In this document: positions 34,986 through 46,931 of the stretch, one piece after another
Layout: each line of letters opens with the position of its first letter
How positions within the stretch are numbered: position 1 is the first letter of the stretch
Origin: Laccaria trichodermophora
Taxonomy: Eukaryota > Basidiomycota > Agaricomycetes > Agaricales > Hydnangiaceae
Length of the DNA: 64,000 nt
Assembly: GCA_018417955.1 (NCBI GenBank)
Contig: JACTVC010000021.1
Coordinates: forward strand, 372,001 to 436,000
Reading direction: 5' to 3'
Position numbers and translations under genes: made by a program
Notes under the pieces: generated by a model
What the model was told of the DNA's origin: nothing
Databases searched by the model: none
What the model saw: only the letters and a program-made list of their open reading frames with translations

Positions 34986-37314
34986 ATGTCCAGCCCACTC
35001 TCTGTTTTCAATATTCCCTCGGATCTCGCCAGCAGGCTTCCAACCCGCGAAAAAGCCGAGGAGGTTTACGCGCGGATTCCGGGACTCATTGAACTCGCCC
35101 GCAACTGGTATAGGGAATCGTACGAAGACGCGGATGAGGAGGCGAGGAGGAGTAAAGAGGATTCCCTACGAAAGGCTGTGGTAAGTCGATTTTACGATTG
35201 AATACTACAACGAACTCATTAAAACTACAGGGTTGGTATCTACGTTGCGCCCAAGTATCGCAACACGACGATGGCTTTTCGGTCTCACCTCAGATGGTAC
35301 GGATTACCAACAAGGTTCTCGTCACGGAGCTCGGGCAACTCAACTGGGACGTTCTGGAGGACCCAGAGCCTGAACGGGAGGAAGAGGATATGATGGAAGT
35401 GGACGACTTCGACGACATCTTAGGTGATTGGAGCGTGAAATCGGAGAAGCCACCCGCTCCAAAGAAGGGCAAAAAGACGGTCGCTGAGGCGGAAGGGTCG
35501 AAGAAGACGACGAGAGGGCAGAAACGCAAGGTGGAGGGAGGGGCTGATGATTATGTGGAGGTGGAGATTGTGGAAGGATTGGGGACCAAGAAGAAGGCCA
35601 AGCTCCAGTCTGAGGGGAAGGAAGTCGAGACCGAGGACGGCGAGTACGACTTTGCGGCCATGGGAGTTACGGCGACTGATCCCCGCCCCCCCGCTCGGAA
35701 TACTTGCAAGCAATGCTGGATCGTCGAGGCGTCTTGCACTCCAGCGATAGGAGCCAAGGGAAACGCATGCGAAAGATGCCGGGTGAAGAAGATTGGATGT
35801 AGCTTCGTGGACACCCCCGGTTCCTCTGCGAATCGACTCACCTCCAATCCCATGCCAAAAAAGTCGACTTCGAAGAAGACTCGCGAGCTGGATCCATCAG
35901 TCCCCATCGTCCTCGTCCCAGCTGTCAAGCCTCCGCCGAAAGCTGCTGCTGCCGCCACTGGCAATGCACCCCCGCCAAAGGAGACACGTCCTCGTCCTCG
36001 GGCAACCAAGGCTTCCGCGAAAACGGATGGTCCGGCCCAGACTGGGGGTTCTCGACCTCCCCCCGCCAAGAACGATGCCGCCAATCTGATCCCCGCGGAC
36101 AAGACCACCGTTTATGCCAACAAACAGTACACCGGACCCAACCAGATCCCTGAGAAGTCCGTGGCGGACGTGATCGTTCCCGCTACCAAGGAGGATCAGG
36201 GGGTCGCTCTGTGTGTTACGCGGGCATCAAGCCGACAGACAGCGGAGGCAGATGTCAACGTTACGGAGCAGAAGTCGAGGGACACGAGCGTACGACCAGG
36301 TCATGCTGGAGAAACACCCAGTAAGTTCGCGATTTGTTTTATTAAAATTCTTACTCAAGGATTGCAGGGTCTACTTTTGCTCAGCTCCGCGGAGGCTCCC
36401 CAGCGTCGTACGATATCCCAGATCCATTCACCCATAGGCTGGACAGCCTTTCGACGTCCGTACGGCAACACACCGTGGATTTGGACAGGATGTCCAGCAG
36501 GGTTCGGGAGACGTCAGCATGGGTGGAGGCTATGTCTGCCATAGCTATTCGGCAGAAGGACCAGGAGATGGAGGAGTTGAAGAACGAGTTGGCGATGCAG
36601 AAGTCGCTGCTGGTGGACATGGAGGAAGGTCAAAGGGCGTTCGAGGAGAAGTTCGACCACTTCCAGGAACACGAGATCCAAGACACAGGCAGCATCGCTC
36701 TCGAGGAGCTAGAGGCACTCCGGGAAAGGGTCGACTCGTTGCCTCGAATCGTGACCCAGCAGCAGCTCAACAACGTATCCGAGAAGCTGCAAGCCCGCAT
36801 TCAAGGCTTCATTGACCGGATAAACGACAAGCTCCATCTCAACGACTCCGCCACTAGCAAGCTTCCCGATGAGATGGACAGTCTGGCCGGGAGGGTAGCA
36901 GGAATCGAGGAAGACGTCCGAAATGTTCGCCGCGGAGAGGAATATATTGAAGAGAGGTTGGCGAAGTTGGAGGGATTCTGCTTAAACCTCGCGGCCAGTG
37001 GCCTTCTGAAGCATTTGGATGAGGGCCGGACAAGGGTATCGCGTGCAGTGGGATGGGACAAAGTGGTGGAGGACGATGCAGTTTTGAAAGAGGTGGAGAG
37101 GGGTGGAGATGTCGAGGGGACGTCGGATCACGAAGGGGCCGCGGGTCAGGTTGACCCAATTCAAAACAAAGGTCCGGACGACGCGGCCGCGGGATATTCA
37201 ACTCCATCCCACGACATTCAGCCTCAGTCTCCCTCCTTCGATGGACTCCTTCCCTCCATCAACGAGGGCCAATTTATCTACAACTCAGTCGACCGGGCAA
37301 AAGCCCTGCATTAG
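34986..37314 (+). CDS. Zn2Cys6-like / coiled-coil protein of unknown function
   Basis: Three exons: 34986-35179, about 35230-36320 and about 36368-37314, with GTAAGT donors and CAG acceptors (introns about 50 bp); about 740 residues. N-terminus MSSPLSVFNIPSDLASRL; acidic and Lys-rich linker; then a cysteine cluster with spacing C-x2-C-x6-C-x10-C-x2-C-x6-C (CKQC .. CERCRVKKIGC, about 35703-35806), a good fit to the fungal Zn2Cys6 pattern, followed by a Pro/Lys/Ala-rich basic stretch. The last exon is a long Glu/Leu coiled coil (DQEMEELKNELAMQKSLL; ELEALRERVDSLPRIV) ending PSINEGQFIYNSVDRAKALH. Probably a nuclear DNA-binding protein, possibly serving the element; this is inference. A 3' copy exists at 52863-53472. 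No disabling change seen. Confidence 0.7.
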
Positions 37315-37420
37315 GTACTTGGCTACTCAGAAGATTGGGGGATTCGTATTTGTCGTACATAGATCTTGTCGCATGTTAATATTTTGAAATTATACAGCAT
37401 TGACTTCTAGAATGGCCTTT

Positions 37421-37452
37421 GATTCCCTCCGATGTCCCATCGGGAGGGAATC
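37421..37452. other. Conserved hairpin between convergent genes
   Basis: GATTCCCTCCGATG and CATCGGGAGGGAATC form a 14-bp stem with one bulged G and a 2-base loop, in the short gap between the stops of the plus and minus genes. The second copy of the gene pair has the same hairpin, perfect, at 53570-53600. A role in transcript ends is possible but unproven. Confidence 0.7.
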
Positions 37453-37699
37453 GAACATAAAGCACCCGCGGGTGATTTATGTTAGTGACAATTCATACGT
37501 CCGGATGACAGTGACGTTCACACAATGCAAGTGAAAATGATTGATAAATCTACACACGCACCCACGGATGATTGATATCGCTGGCAGTACTGGATGCGGA
37601 TCACGCAACCATAGGCATTTTGGATCCGCGGATCCGGATGACATTGATAGAGATAATCAACAAGCAATCGAATGACTTAAAGGTCCCTATACCATCCAA

Positions 37700-40187
37700 T
37701 CACTTCCTCCTGCCCCCACGCTTAGCCTTCGACCTCGTCATAGGGACGGATGGACCAGCGACATTGGTCCGGTTGCTGCTTCTTGTAGCTATCCCTGCCA
37801 TCCGAGGCTTTTTCGATGGAGGGCCTTTCTCCTTCTCAGGCAGCTGGCTATCCCCGCGGTCGGATTTATCCAAAGGATGCTTTCCCAACTGAGACATCGT
37901 ATTGATTTCACCTCTATTCTCTGGCCCATCCACCCACATTTCTGGAGCTTTGCAACTGCCCCCGTCATCCACGGGAGCAACGTCCGCGGGCAGGGATAGC
38001 TGCAGAGAGGTCGACGCCCAAGTCCGGAACACTCGAAATTGCGTCATCGCCTGGTCCTCGGACCATGTCAGACATTCGGAGGGCAGGTGGGCGGCAAACC
38101 TCTGCCATAAGGCTTTTTCAGAGGGCTCCAGGGTCTCTGGTGCTGATAGCGTGGTGGCAGACATGGATACATGTCCTCGGCTGACAATTAAATCCGCCTG
38201 GTCCATTGCTGTCATTCTGGGCAGGACATTATCAGACGGGTATGTACTGTGGGGTTGAGATCCGCAGGTGGGATTGATACTGGCTATGGGTTGTGCATGG
38301 CCCGCGGATGGGGAGGTCCGCTCATTTGGAGATAGGGCGGTTGTGAGCATTGCATGGCCCGCGGATGGCGAGGTCTGTTCATTCAGAGATGGGGTCTGGG
38401 TTGTGAATGTCAACTCGCGGTTGTCGATGGTAGTTGTGACGCCCGCGGATGTAGAGATAGTCTTGGGAGCCATACCACCATCCTTTCTGGTGTTATTCCC
38501 AAGCGGCAATGGCTTCTGTTGTGATTTTCTCCTTGCCCCATGTGCGACGAGAGGGTCATCATCCGAAAACTCCATGTCGTCAATCGCCTGGAGCTCAAGT
38601 TCCTCTCCGGACGACTCGATGATGGCCAAGGACGTTGGCCCTTTTTTTCCGTTAGTCTTCCGCTTAGTGGCACTTCCCCTGGATCGTTTTTCCTTCCCTT
38701 TGCCTGGTTTGACAGGGATTTCTACTTCTTCATCACTGGTCGCGTCTCCCTCATTCGGCCGCGGGGCACGTCCGGATGCCTTACCCTTGGCTCTGGCCGC
38801 CCGCCGCGACGGCTGCTTGCTATTGGTCCGGATGTCTGGAAGTTTAGCTGCAACCCGTTCACCTCCCTGGAGCACATGCCGAAATCGAAAGACAATCTGT
38901 CCAGCTTTTTGCCGACTTATCCAGAAGGTCAGGAGCTTTTTGACTTTGTGAATGGCCAAATGGGATGGCTCCGCATCCAGTGTATGGTCATCCGGAAGAT
39001 ATTGCGGATCGATAAAACCCGCCGGATCCTTTAGAATATCCGCCCATGGAACCCTGGAGGTTCTACCATCAGTAGCCAATGCTTTCATGACTTTAGAACA
39101 TGGTGATACAGAGTGAACCTGTTCACACTCACAGTAATGCAGTCCAACGAATGATCTCAATAGCTTCTTCAGCCATCGGATCATAACCTCCCCTTTGACC
39201 TCCGAGGGCCATGTATCAGGTTCAGGCAGTATTGGCTCACCATTCTCCCTTGTGTCCAGATCCATTGGAGCACTACGGTTCCCTCCGAGGGCAATCTCAC
39301 TCTCTCCAGACTTGTCCTTTCCATCGTAACATTGCTGCAGATATTTTCCCCAGGAAATGTCAGATAAACCCCCTTCCGGAATGACATCTCGATAGCTGGT
39401 CCCCATCCCGAGCTCAGCATTAAAGTCGAACTTAGATGCGGATAGTGTTCCATCCTCATCCCTACATCCCCAGAAAATATATACTCTGCCGCCGAGCTGC
39501 TTCCACGCCTTCTCCGCAAACGTCCGGCAGAATTTCATGGTGGACTTTACTGCAAGCCTGTTTGCACGGGACTGAGCCGGCTGAAAATCATGAGGGGAAG
39601 GGCATACCTCTGCTTCTCCTCATCCGGAGGTCCTTCTAAATTCCACCGCCTTGCCGTCTCCTTTAGCTCCTCTATCTCCGACTCCGCCATATTGCTCAGC
39701 ACTGAATTCAACCCAACTTGAAAACTCCCAAACTTGATTTCCCCATCCCCCGATAACATCTGTTGGGCGTCTTTGATCTCCATTTTTTTTTGAACGGCTG
39801 CCACAGTCCAGAAGTTCCAATTCATGCTTCTTATTCTTATTTCCTTGGGCTTCCGAATTCTCGATTTCAATGCGAACCACTGCTGGACTGCCTACAAGAC
39901 GGAACTGAGACTTTGAAAGTTCATCCAGTCAGGACCAAGCTTACCTTCCGGATATTGGCACCACCTCCATCCTCAGACTCCATTCTTCCTTTAAATTTGG
40001 TAAGAACCTTCCCCATAATGGTGACCCGAGCTCCCGCAGATTTCTTTGACTTGTAATCCGGCAGATATCTCTCAAGGATATCTATCTGCCAGTCTTCCCA
40101 AATGTGGGGTGTGGGTGCGACATGTTCTACCGTTGTCGGAGCAGGTATTTCGGCTATGGGGGGCAAGGGGACGTCTAGCGATGGAAG
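37700..40187 (-). CDS. Conserved element protein, SANT-like head, function unknown
   Basis: Three exons on the minus strand: about 40187-39953 (LPPIAEIPAP, HIWEDWQIDILERYLPDYKS, GKVLTKFKGRMES), about 39899-39609 (AVQQWFALKSRIRKPKEI, MLSGDGEIKFGSFQVGLNS, ARRWNLEGPPDEEKQR) and about 39572-37700 (MKFCRTFAEKAWKQLGG, VYIFWGCRDEDG, LLRSFVGLHYCE, GRTSRVPWADILKDPAGF, FRFRHVLQGGER, then a Ser/Thr/Lys-rich tail ending SKAKRGGRRK). About 830 residues. The first exon resembles the tryptophan-rich SANT/Myb-like heads of agaric TE proteins (inference). The basic end could be a nuclear localisation signal. The ATG present in copy 2 (56289) is not conserved here, because the upstream sequence has been replaced by a minisatellite, so the start is uncertain. 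Confidence 0.65.
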
Positions 40188-40199
40188 AGGGCTAATTGG

Positions 40200-40640
40200 T
40201 CAAGGAGCAGAAGGTGGTCCGTGGGTGTCCGCAGGCGTACCTGAGCAGCAGGTAAATCCACCTAATGGTCCGTGGCTGTAATTAGAAACCCACGGGCTCA
40301 ACGGAAGAACTTTCCACGGGTCTAAGGGAACAAGAGCTGGACACCGTGGGCTTTAACGGAATAGGATCCCGCGGATATAATGGACCCATTGTCAACCCAT
40401 GGGGTAACAGAACATAATCTGGCCCGTTTGGCGTCCTGCGGGGCTAATGGACCAAGAACTGCGCCGTGAGCCCGTGGGTGTAATGGATCAATTGTTGATC
40501 CGCGGGGGTAACGGAACAAAACCTACCCCGTGGGGGTAACTGCACAATCGCCAACCCGCGGGTGTAATTCCACAATTGTGCGGCCGTGGGTCCAATGGAA
40601 CAGGAGCGAACCCGCGGGTTTACCGGACCAAAGCCCACAC
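40200..40640. repeat. Degenerate GC-rich minisatellite
   Basis: About a dozen diverged units of roughly 30 bp built on CCCGCGGGTGTAATGGAACA (for example 40290, 40345, 40370, 40480, 40505, 40555, 40610). It replaces the 5' end of the minus gene. Units contain CCGCGG, also found scattered in the rest of the element. Confidence 0.75.
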
Positions 40641-41030
40641 CCGCAAAATTCAAATAATCATTGGGCTAACCTATGAACTATAGCTTATATCATGGCATGG
40701 GCCCAACTTACAAGCCATAGCATTGAAATTTTACCATTGGGCCCAACCTGTTCCCTTAACAAATACCTTACATTAGGCCCAACCATCAACCGTAGCTTAA
40801 TAATTGGGCCATTGGGCCCAACCATCTCCCTTAACGATTTCCCTTCATTGGGCCCAACTATCAATGGTACCTTAATACCGTCATATATCAACGGCCAAAA
40901 TTACCCCCATTTAAGCCATGTGGCCAATCTATAAACCCTTAGCTTGGACTGTGGCACCGTCGTTGGGCCCAACAATCAAATATACATATTGTCATGTTGT
41001 TGGGCCAATGTATAGTATCATAATGTCTTT
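40640..41030. repeat. Subterminal TTGGGCCCAA palindrome array
   Basis: Repeated CATTGGGCCCAAC at about 40735, 40812, 40847, 40960 and 41035, interspersed with half-sites. Matching GGGCCCAAT and GGGCCCATGG sites occur at the left end (33675-33720, 33830). Subterminal repeats of this kind are usual transposase binding sites in other DNA transposons. Confidence 0.7.
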
Positions 41031-41839
41031 TGTAATTGGGCCCATTCGGGTAGCCCTATGACTTATTGGGACAATTGTCAATTTCTATTGTTATGGTTCC
41101 ATAGCGTATCTACTGAATGCCCTGTCCACTTCCCTTCAAATTGCCTTTCTAATTTCCATCCAGAAGCACCTGCATCTCGTCTGGAAGGAAAGACATCGAA
41201 CGGAGTACCTTGATGAGTTCATTCAATGGGAGGGCCGAGGGGATTTTCGACGGGAGAGGGCTTGCCCAGATTGTGTTGCTCGCGGAGTTGCCTCACCTGG
41301 CACCCCTGACCATTGCTGTTCTGACTGCTGCCTACCTGACCTCGTATGTGCCTCATGTTGTGTTCGACGCCACCGTTGTCTGCCGTTGCATCATATAGAG
41401 GTTCGTCCAGTTTCACTCAGCCGTTCTTTCCATTAATTTACTGGGCCGTAGAAGTGGAGTGGTCATTACTTTATCAAGACAAGCCTGAAGAGCCTCAGGT
41501 TACGCATCCAGCTGAACCACACGCGATCAACGTGCACCAACGCTGAGCCCTGCCACCAAGACCTTCGCATTCTCCATACAAACGGCATCCACGACGTGGC
41601 CTTCGACTATTGCAGCTGTTTACGTGCTGTGCCAAAGCACATTCAGCTCCTTCAGTGTGGGCTTTATCCAGCCAGTCAAAAAATACCTAAGACTTGCGCC
41701 TCCTTCGCTCTTTTACAGCTACTCCATCTGCTCGCATTGACCACAAAGGGTTCGACTTACAACTTCTACCGGACGCTGGAGAAATTGACCAGCAACACGG
41801 GCCTCAGCGCACTAGTAGCTGCATTCTACATCGATGCAT

Positions 41840-44222
41840 TTATGGCAGCTGCCGTGGCAAAACTTGATCAGCTACCGTGAATGAATGAAATGCATTTTCA
41901 TTCATTCACGGCACCTGTTTCATTCAAGATAATTCATTCTGTTTCATTCATTCCTGGCAATGATTTCATTCATTCACAGCAACTACTTCATTTTTTATTT
42001 CATTCCACCACGGCAACTGTTTCACTCATTGCTTTACAGTGGTTGTGCTCACTGTTGGTGACAACATTGGGCACTGTTTTCAGGGTCCAGGGCGCATTTC
42101 CAAATAAGGAAATATGCGCTGTTTCCAAATGAAAAATAGCAATAAAATAGGGGAAAAATCAGAAAAGAATGGGGGATGGTGCTCACTGTTAGTGATGACA
42201 TCAGGGACTGTTTTCAGGGTCCAGGGTGCATTGCCAAATATGGTAGAATAGCTGGAAAATGGCCAAAAAATCAGAAAAAATTGGGGGATGGTGCTCACTG
42301 TTAGTGATGACATCAGGGTCTGTTTTCAGGGTCCAGGGTGCATTGCCAAATATGGTAGAATAGCTGGAAAATAGCCAAAAAATCAGAAAAAAATGGGGGA
42401 TGGTGCTCACTGTTGGTGATGACATTGGGGTTGTGTTCAGGGTCCAGAGCACATTTCCAAATATGGTAATATATCCAAAAATAGCCAGAAAATAGCAGAA
42501 AAATTGGAAAAACATATGAATGGTGTACAGAACATCAGGCACTGCCTTCAGGGTCCATCCCAAAAGGGAAATATGACCTGGTTTGACTAAAAGTGAAGAA
42601 AAGCAAGATGAGAATGAATTTACCTATCAGGGTCCATGTAATGGGATGTTGGGATGATGGTCACATGACCAATTACCAAAAATGGTCAAAAAACGAAAGC
42701 TGTAGCCCTATGCTGTAGCTTCCTGAATCTGTTTGAATTATGTTCTGAAGTGCTCCCATTGTGGAGATATGAGGTTAAGGAATTTCAAAAGCGTTGTGTT
42801 TTTTTTTGTTTTTTGTGTTTTTCTCTATGAAAACAAAACCAAATAACATGATTTCAGTATATTTAGAAAGCTAAAAGAAAGGGCTACAATTATTGTATCG
42901 TGGGAAAAATGACCAAAAAAAGGAAGGTGCATGCCCTACAGATATAGACTACCAAGTTTACTAATAGACTACAAAAAAGTCAGACTTAGACTACATAGTT
43001 TACTGATACACTATAAAAGACTACAAAAGTCAAACTTAGACTACAAAGTTTACTGATACATACAAAAGACTACAAAAGTTTATAGACTACCAAGTTTACT
43101 GATAGACTATAAAAGTCAGACCCAGACTACAAAAGCTTGGACTTAGATTACAAAGTTTGTAGTGTCCACTTTTTGTCATTACAAAAGTTTGTAGTGTGCG
43201 CTTTTTCATTAGAAAAGTTTGTATTGTCTGCTTTTTGAGACTACAAAAGTTTGTAGTGTGCGCTTTTTCATTAGAAAAGTTTGTAGTATCCGCTTTTTGA
43301 GACTACAAAAGTTTGTAGTGCATGCTTTTTCATTAGGAAAGTTTGTAGCATCTGCTTTTTGAGACTACAAAAATTTGTAGTGTGCGCTTTTTCATTAGAA
43401 AAGTTTGTAGTATCCGCTTTTTGAGACTACAAAAGTTTGTAGTGTGCACTTTTTCATTAGGAAAGGTTGTAGTATCTGCTTTTCTTCACTTTTAGTCAAA
43501 CCAGGTCATATTTCCCTTTTGGGATGGACCCTGAAGGCAGTGCCTGATGTTCTGTACACCATTCATATGTTTTTCCAATTTTTCTGCTATTTTCTGGCTA
43601 TTTTTGGATATATTACCATATTTGGAAATGTGCTCTGGACCCTGAACACAACCCCAATGTCATCACCAACAGTGAGCACCATCCCCCATTTTTTTCTGAT
43701 TTTTTGGCTATTTTCCAGCTATTCTACCATATTTGGCAATGCACCCTGGACCCTGAAAACAGACCCTGATGTCATCACTAACAGTGAGCACCATCCCCCA
43801 ATTTTTTCTGATTTTTTGGCCATTTTCCAGCTATTCTACCATATTTGGCAATGCACCCTGGACCCTGAAAACAGTCCCTGATGTCATCACTAACAGTGAG
43901 CACCATCCCCCATTCTTTTCTGATTTTTCCCCTATTTTATTGCTATTTTTCATTTGGAAACAGCGCATATTTCCTTATTTGGAAATGCGCCCTGGACCCT
44001 GAAAACAGTGCCCAATGTTGTCACCAACAGTGAGCACAACCACTGTAAAGCAATGAGTGAAACAGTTGCCGTGGTGGAATGAAATAAAAAATGAAGTAGT
44101 TGCTGTGAATGAATGAAATCATTGCCAGGAATGAATGAAACAGAATGAATTATCTTGAATGAAACAGGTGCCGTGAATGAATGAAATGCATTGATCAAGT
44201 TTTTTTATGGCAGCTGCCATAA
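41840..44222. mobile_element. Long-armed fold-back element in a KDZ intron
   Basis: 2383 bp. Arms 41876-42596 and 43484-44196 are near-identical inverted repeats of about 715 bp, extended by TTATGGCAGCTGCC at the tips. Each arm contains about three tandem units of about 120 bp (GGTGCTCACTGTTAGTGATG..GACCCTGAAAACAG sense/antisense). The spacer (42597-43483) carries other tandem repeats. Flanked by CTACATCG (41826-41833) and CTACATCA (44223-44230), a possible imperfect 8-bp target duplication. No coding capacity. Confidence 0.85.
43140..43480. repeat. Tandem repeat, about 62-bp unit
   Basis: Five or so units alternating TTTGTAGTGTGCGCTTTTTC and TTTGTAGTATCCGCTTTTTG, preceded (42940-43140) by a looser array of GACTACAAAGTTTACTGATA. 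Lies in the loop of the fold-back element. Confidence 0.85.
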
Positions 44223-44804
44223 CTACATCATATAATTGGCAGCTACCAGTCCTCAGTGTGCCAACTTCGAGATATCGGCCACTTCTGCAGATGGTTCTTC
44301 AATTTCGACACCTTAAGATGTTGAAGAGGGGAGGCGTGGGTCATGACCTGGGAGGGGTCAAGGGGGTGGGGGAGGGCGCTCTGGGCTTGAGCTGCCCCCC
44401 ACTGTCCTTGCCCAGGAGTCAACCTTCCTGATGGATGGGACAAGGTGCCAGAATCTCTTAGGTATGTATACACGGCGTTTAACAATGGGGCTGGTTCTGA
44501 TTGATTTACAGGTTCTTATACTTTCTGACCTACTCCATGGACGCCGACTTTCGTCTCAAAAATCAGCTAGTGTCCTCCTTCTCCAGTGATCCAGGCCTGG
44601 GTATTGGGATGGCGTACATGGTGCCACGCGAAGGGTATGACTCCTACGTGTTGTCTCGGGCAAGTGATGCAGATGTAGGTGGTCCTTGCCCCACCTTTCT
44701 TTTATAACCCTAATGGTTACCCAGATAAGTACATGTGTGGGCTTTCAAGCCCTGGCGAAGGCGAACTCTAAGTTTTCGAGGGGGCTGAGGTTTATGGGCG
44801 TGGG

Positions 44805-46543
44805 CAATACTTTACCATCCCCCACATAATCCACATGGACTCCACTGGATTCCACTGGATTCCACTGGATTCCACTGGACTGGACTGGACTGGACTGCCA
44901 ATCACAAAACTGGACTCCACTGGACTCCCAGCACAAAACTGGACTCCACTGGACTCCACTGGACTGCAAGCACAAAACTGGACTGGACTGGACTGGACTG
45001 GACTGCAAATCACAAAACTGGACTGGACTGGACTCCACTGGACTCTCCCAACACAAAACTGGACTGGACTGGACTGCCACAGACCTAAGTTAATCCAGAA
45101 TTCCTGAACTTAGACTTGAAAACAAAAAATAAAATTGAAGTATATTTATTAATTAAATTAATTAAATTTACATAGATTCTATGTTACAGAGGGGGGAGGG
45201 AGGGGGAAGGGAAAGGGAAAGGGAGGGGAAAGGGAAAGGGAGGGGGAAGAGAGGAATGAATAGAGGGGGGAGGGAGCAAGGAAGGGGGAAGGAAAGGGAG
45301 GGGGGAGAGAGGAGCAAGGAAAGGGGGAGGGGGGAAAGGGGGAGAGAGTGAAGGGGCCTCGTCGCCGTTCAGCGCTGGCGGGCGCTCGTCGTTTTTCGGG
45401 TGTGGTGGGGGCGGCGTTTTCGTCGGCGCTCGTTCGTCGTCGTCGTCGCGTGTCGTCGTCCCGGCGTGTTAGTCGTCGTCGTCGCGTGTCGTCGTCCCGG
45501 CGTGTAGTCGTCGTCGTCGCGTGTCGTCGGTCGCGTGTCGTCGTCGTCGTGTGTCGTCGTCGTCGCATGTCGTCGTCGTCGCGGTCGCGTGTCGTGGTCG
45601 TGGTCGTGTGTCGTCGTCCCAGTGTGTAGTCGTCGTCGTCGTGTGTTGTCGTCCTCGCGCGTCGTCGTCGTCCTCGCATATCGTCGTCCTGGCGTGTCGT
45701 CGTCGTCGTGTGTTGTCGTCTTCGTGTCGTCGTTCTTGTGTGTCGTTGGCCTCCTCGTGTGTTGTTTTTGTTGTTGCGTGCCGCTGGCGCCTGTCGTGGT
45801 GAGTACGGGGCATTGGGGTGGTGGGGCAGACATACCCTTGGCCCATGACGTTGACACGTCATGGGCGCCGTCCCTCGTTCTTGGCCTGTCCTTCCACGTT
45901 GGCGTGGGCGGCGTTGGCGTGGGCGGCGTTGATGTGGGCGGCGTTGATGTGGGCGGCGTTAACGTGGGCGGAGTTGGCGTGGGCGGCGTTGGCGTGGGCA
46001 GTGATAGAGGTGGTGGTGGTGGAAGGGAATGGGATGGTCACGGAGGTGTGACCATGCCGCAAACAGGAGACGTGACGATATGGCACGCCCTCAAGTAAGT
46101 CACGTGACCTCACCCCGCAGACTGAACAAAATCATAAATCCTTATTGCAGCTATCACTGACCCACACTATATGTAAATTATAACCTTTCCTTTCATTGAT
46201 CATTAAAATGTAAGTTTATTGTATAGTCTATTTTCGCTTTTTTAGTAGTATTCATATATAATAATAATAATATACTAGAATGACTGGAATCCACTGGACT
46301 CCACTGGACTCCACTGGACTCTGACTGGACTCATAGTCCACTGGACTGGGACTGGACTCAGGAAAGTGGCTGGGAGTCCAGTGGGAGTCCAGTGGACTGG
46401 ACTGGACTGGACTGGACTGGACTCCAGTGGACTGGGCATTCTGCCAGCCAATCTGGCCTGGTAAGAGGGCCACTGGAATCCACTGGAGTCCAGTGGAGTC
46501 CAGTGGAGTCCATATGGATTACGTGGGGGATGGTAAAGACCTC
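44805..46543 (+). mobile_element. Non-autonomous TIR element N3
   Basis: 1739 bp with direct repeat GGGCGTGGG (44796-44804 and 46544-46552; 8 or 9 bp). A-end CAATACTTTACCATCCCCCA, B-end TGGGGGATGGTAAAGACCTC. Subterminal arrays (44835-45080, 46278-46510) use the unit TCCACTGGACTGGACTGGAC, unlike the other copies. Interior: AT-rich TTAATTAAATTAATTAAATT (about 45150), purine tract (45185-45350), GTC block (45360-45780), palindrome GCCCATGACGT..ACGTCATGGGC (45841-45866), and a GGCGTGGGCGGCGTT array (45895-46010). Inserted in KDZ-2 in the codons for GVG. Confidence 0.92.
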
Positions 46544-46931
46544 GGGCGTGGGGGCCGTTTCGTGTGCCTGCTCAGAGATGGTTCTTCTGACCTGCGTCGG
46601 GAACCTGCAGAAGGGGGAGAGGTATGTGCCTTTATTCATCCACATCATCCAACGACTAAACGTTTTCAGGTATGCCAATATGGACTACATATTTGGTAGG
46701 GCCATACACGATGTTTCCCCCAACATACCTGTGGTCGTGAGCTATGACATCGCGTGTCAATGGTTTGTAAACCTTCGAAAAAGGATGGACGACCACTGGC
46801 CTACGGATCTGCTGCCTGCCTCCCCCCTCGACATGCGCCCACAGATCCCTGCTTTCCACGAGCCAGGCCATGGCCAGCGGAAACACCAAGAATATTCCTT
46901 CAAGCTCTCATGGGGGATGGGGCTCACGGAT

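Larger units (their letters stand above)
33609..41106. mobile_element. 7.5-kb inverted-repeat element with three genes
   Basis: Terminal inverted repeats of about 80 bp: left from CACTATAGTACCATAACAAT, right (reverse complement) from CGCTATGGAACCATAACAAT, both continuing through GAAATTGACAATTGTCCC. Both subterminal zones hold GGGCCCAA palindromes (33675-33850 and 40640-41045) and there is a GC-rich minisatellite at 40200-40640. Inside are a small minus gene (34909-34201), a divergent plus gene (34986-37314) and a convergent minus gene (about 40187-37700). No known transposase. It borders KDZ-2 on the right. The target duplication is not clear (left flank CATAGATGT, right flank TATCTACTG). Confidence 0.7.

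Noticed and set aside
33609..41106. Starship-type giant element with a tyrosine recombinase captain
   Set aside because: Far too small, has inverted terminal repeats, and no R..HxRY-type recombinase is visible.
45179..45862. Long Arg/Thr/Asp-rich open frames over the GTC/GAC blocks (also 2626-3179, 27061-27894, 47689-48445, 58400-58691, 60638-61456)
   Set aside because: They are open in several frames on both strands because the DNA is a degenerate trinucleotide repeat; no conserved protein across the six elements.
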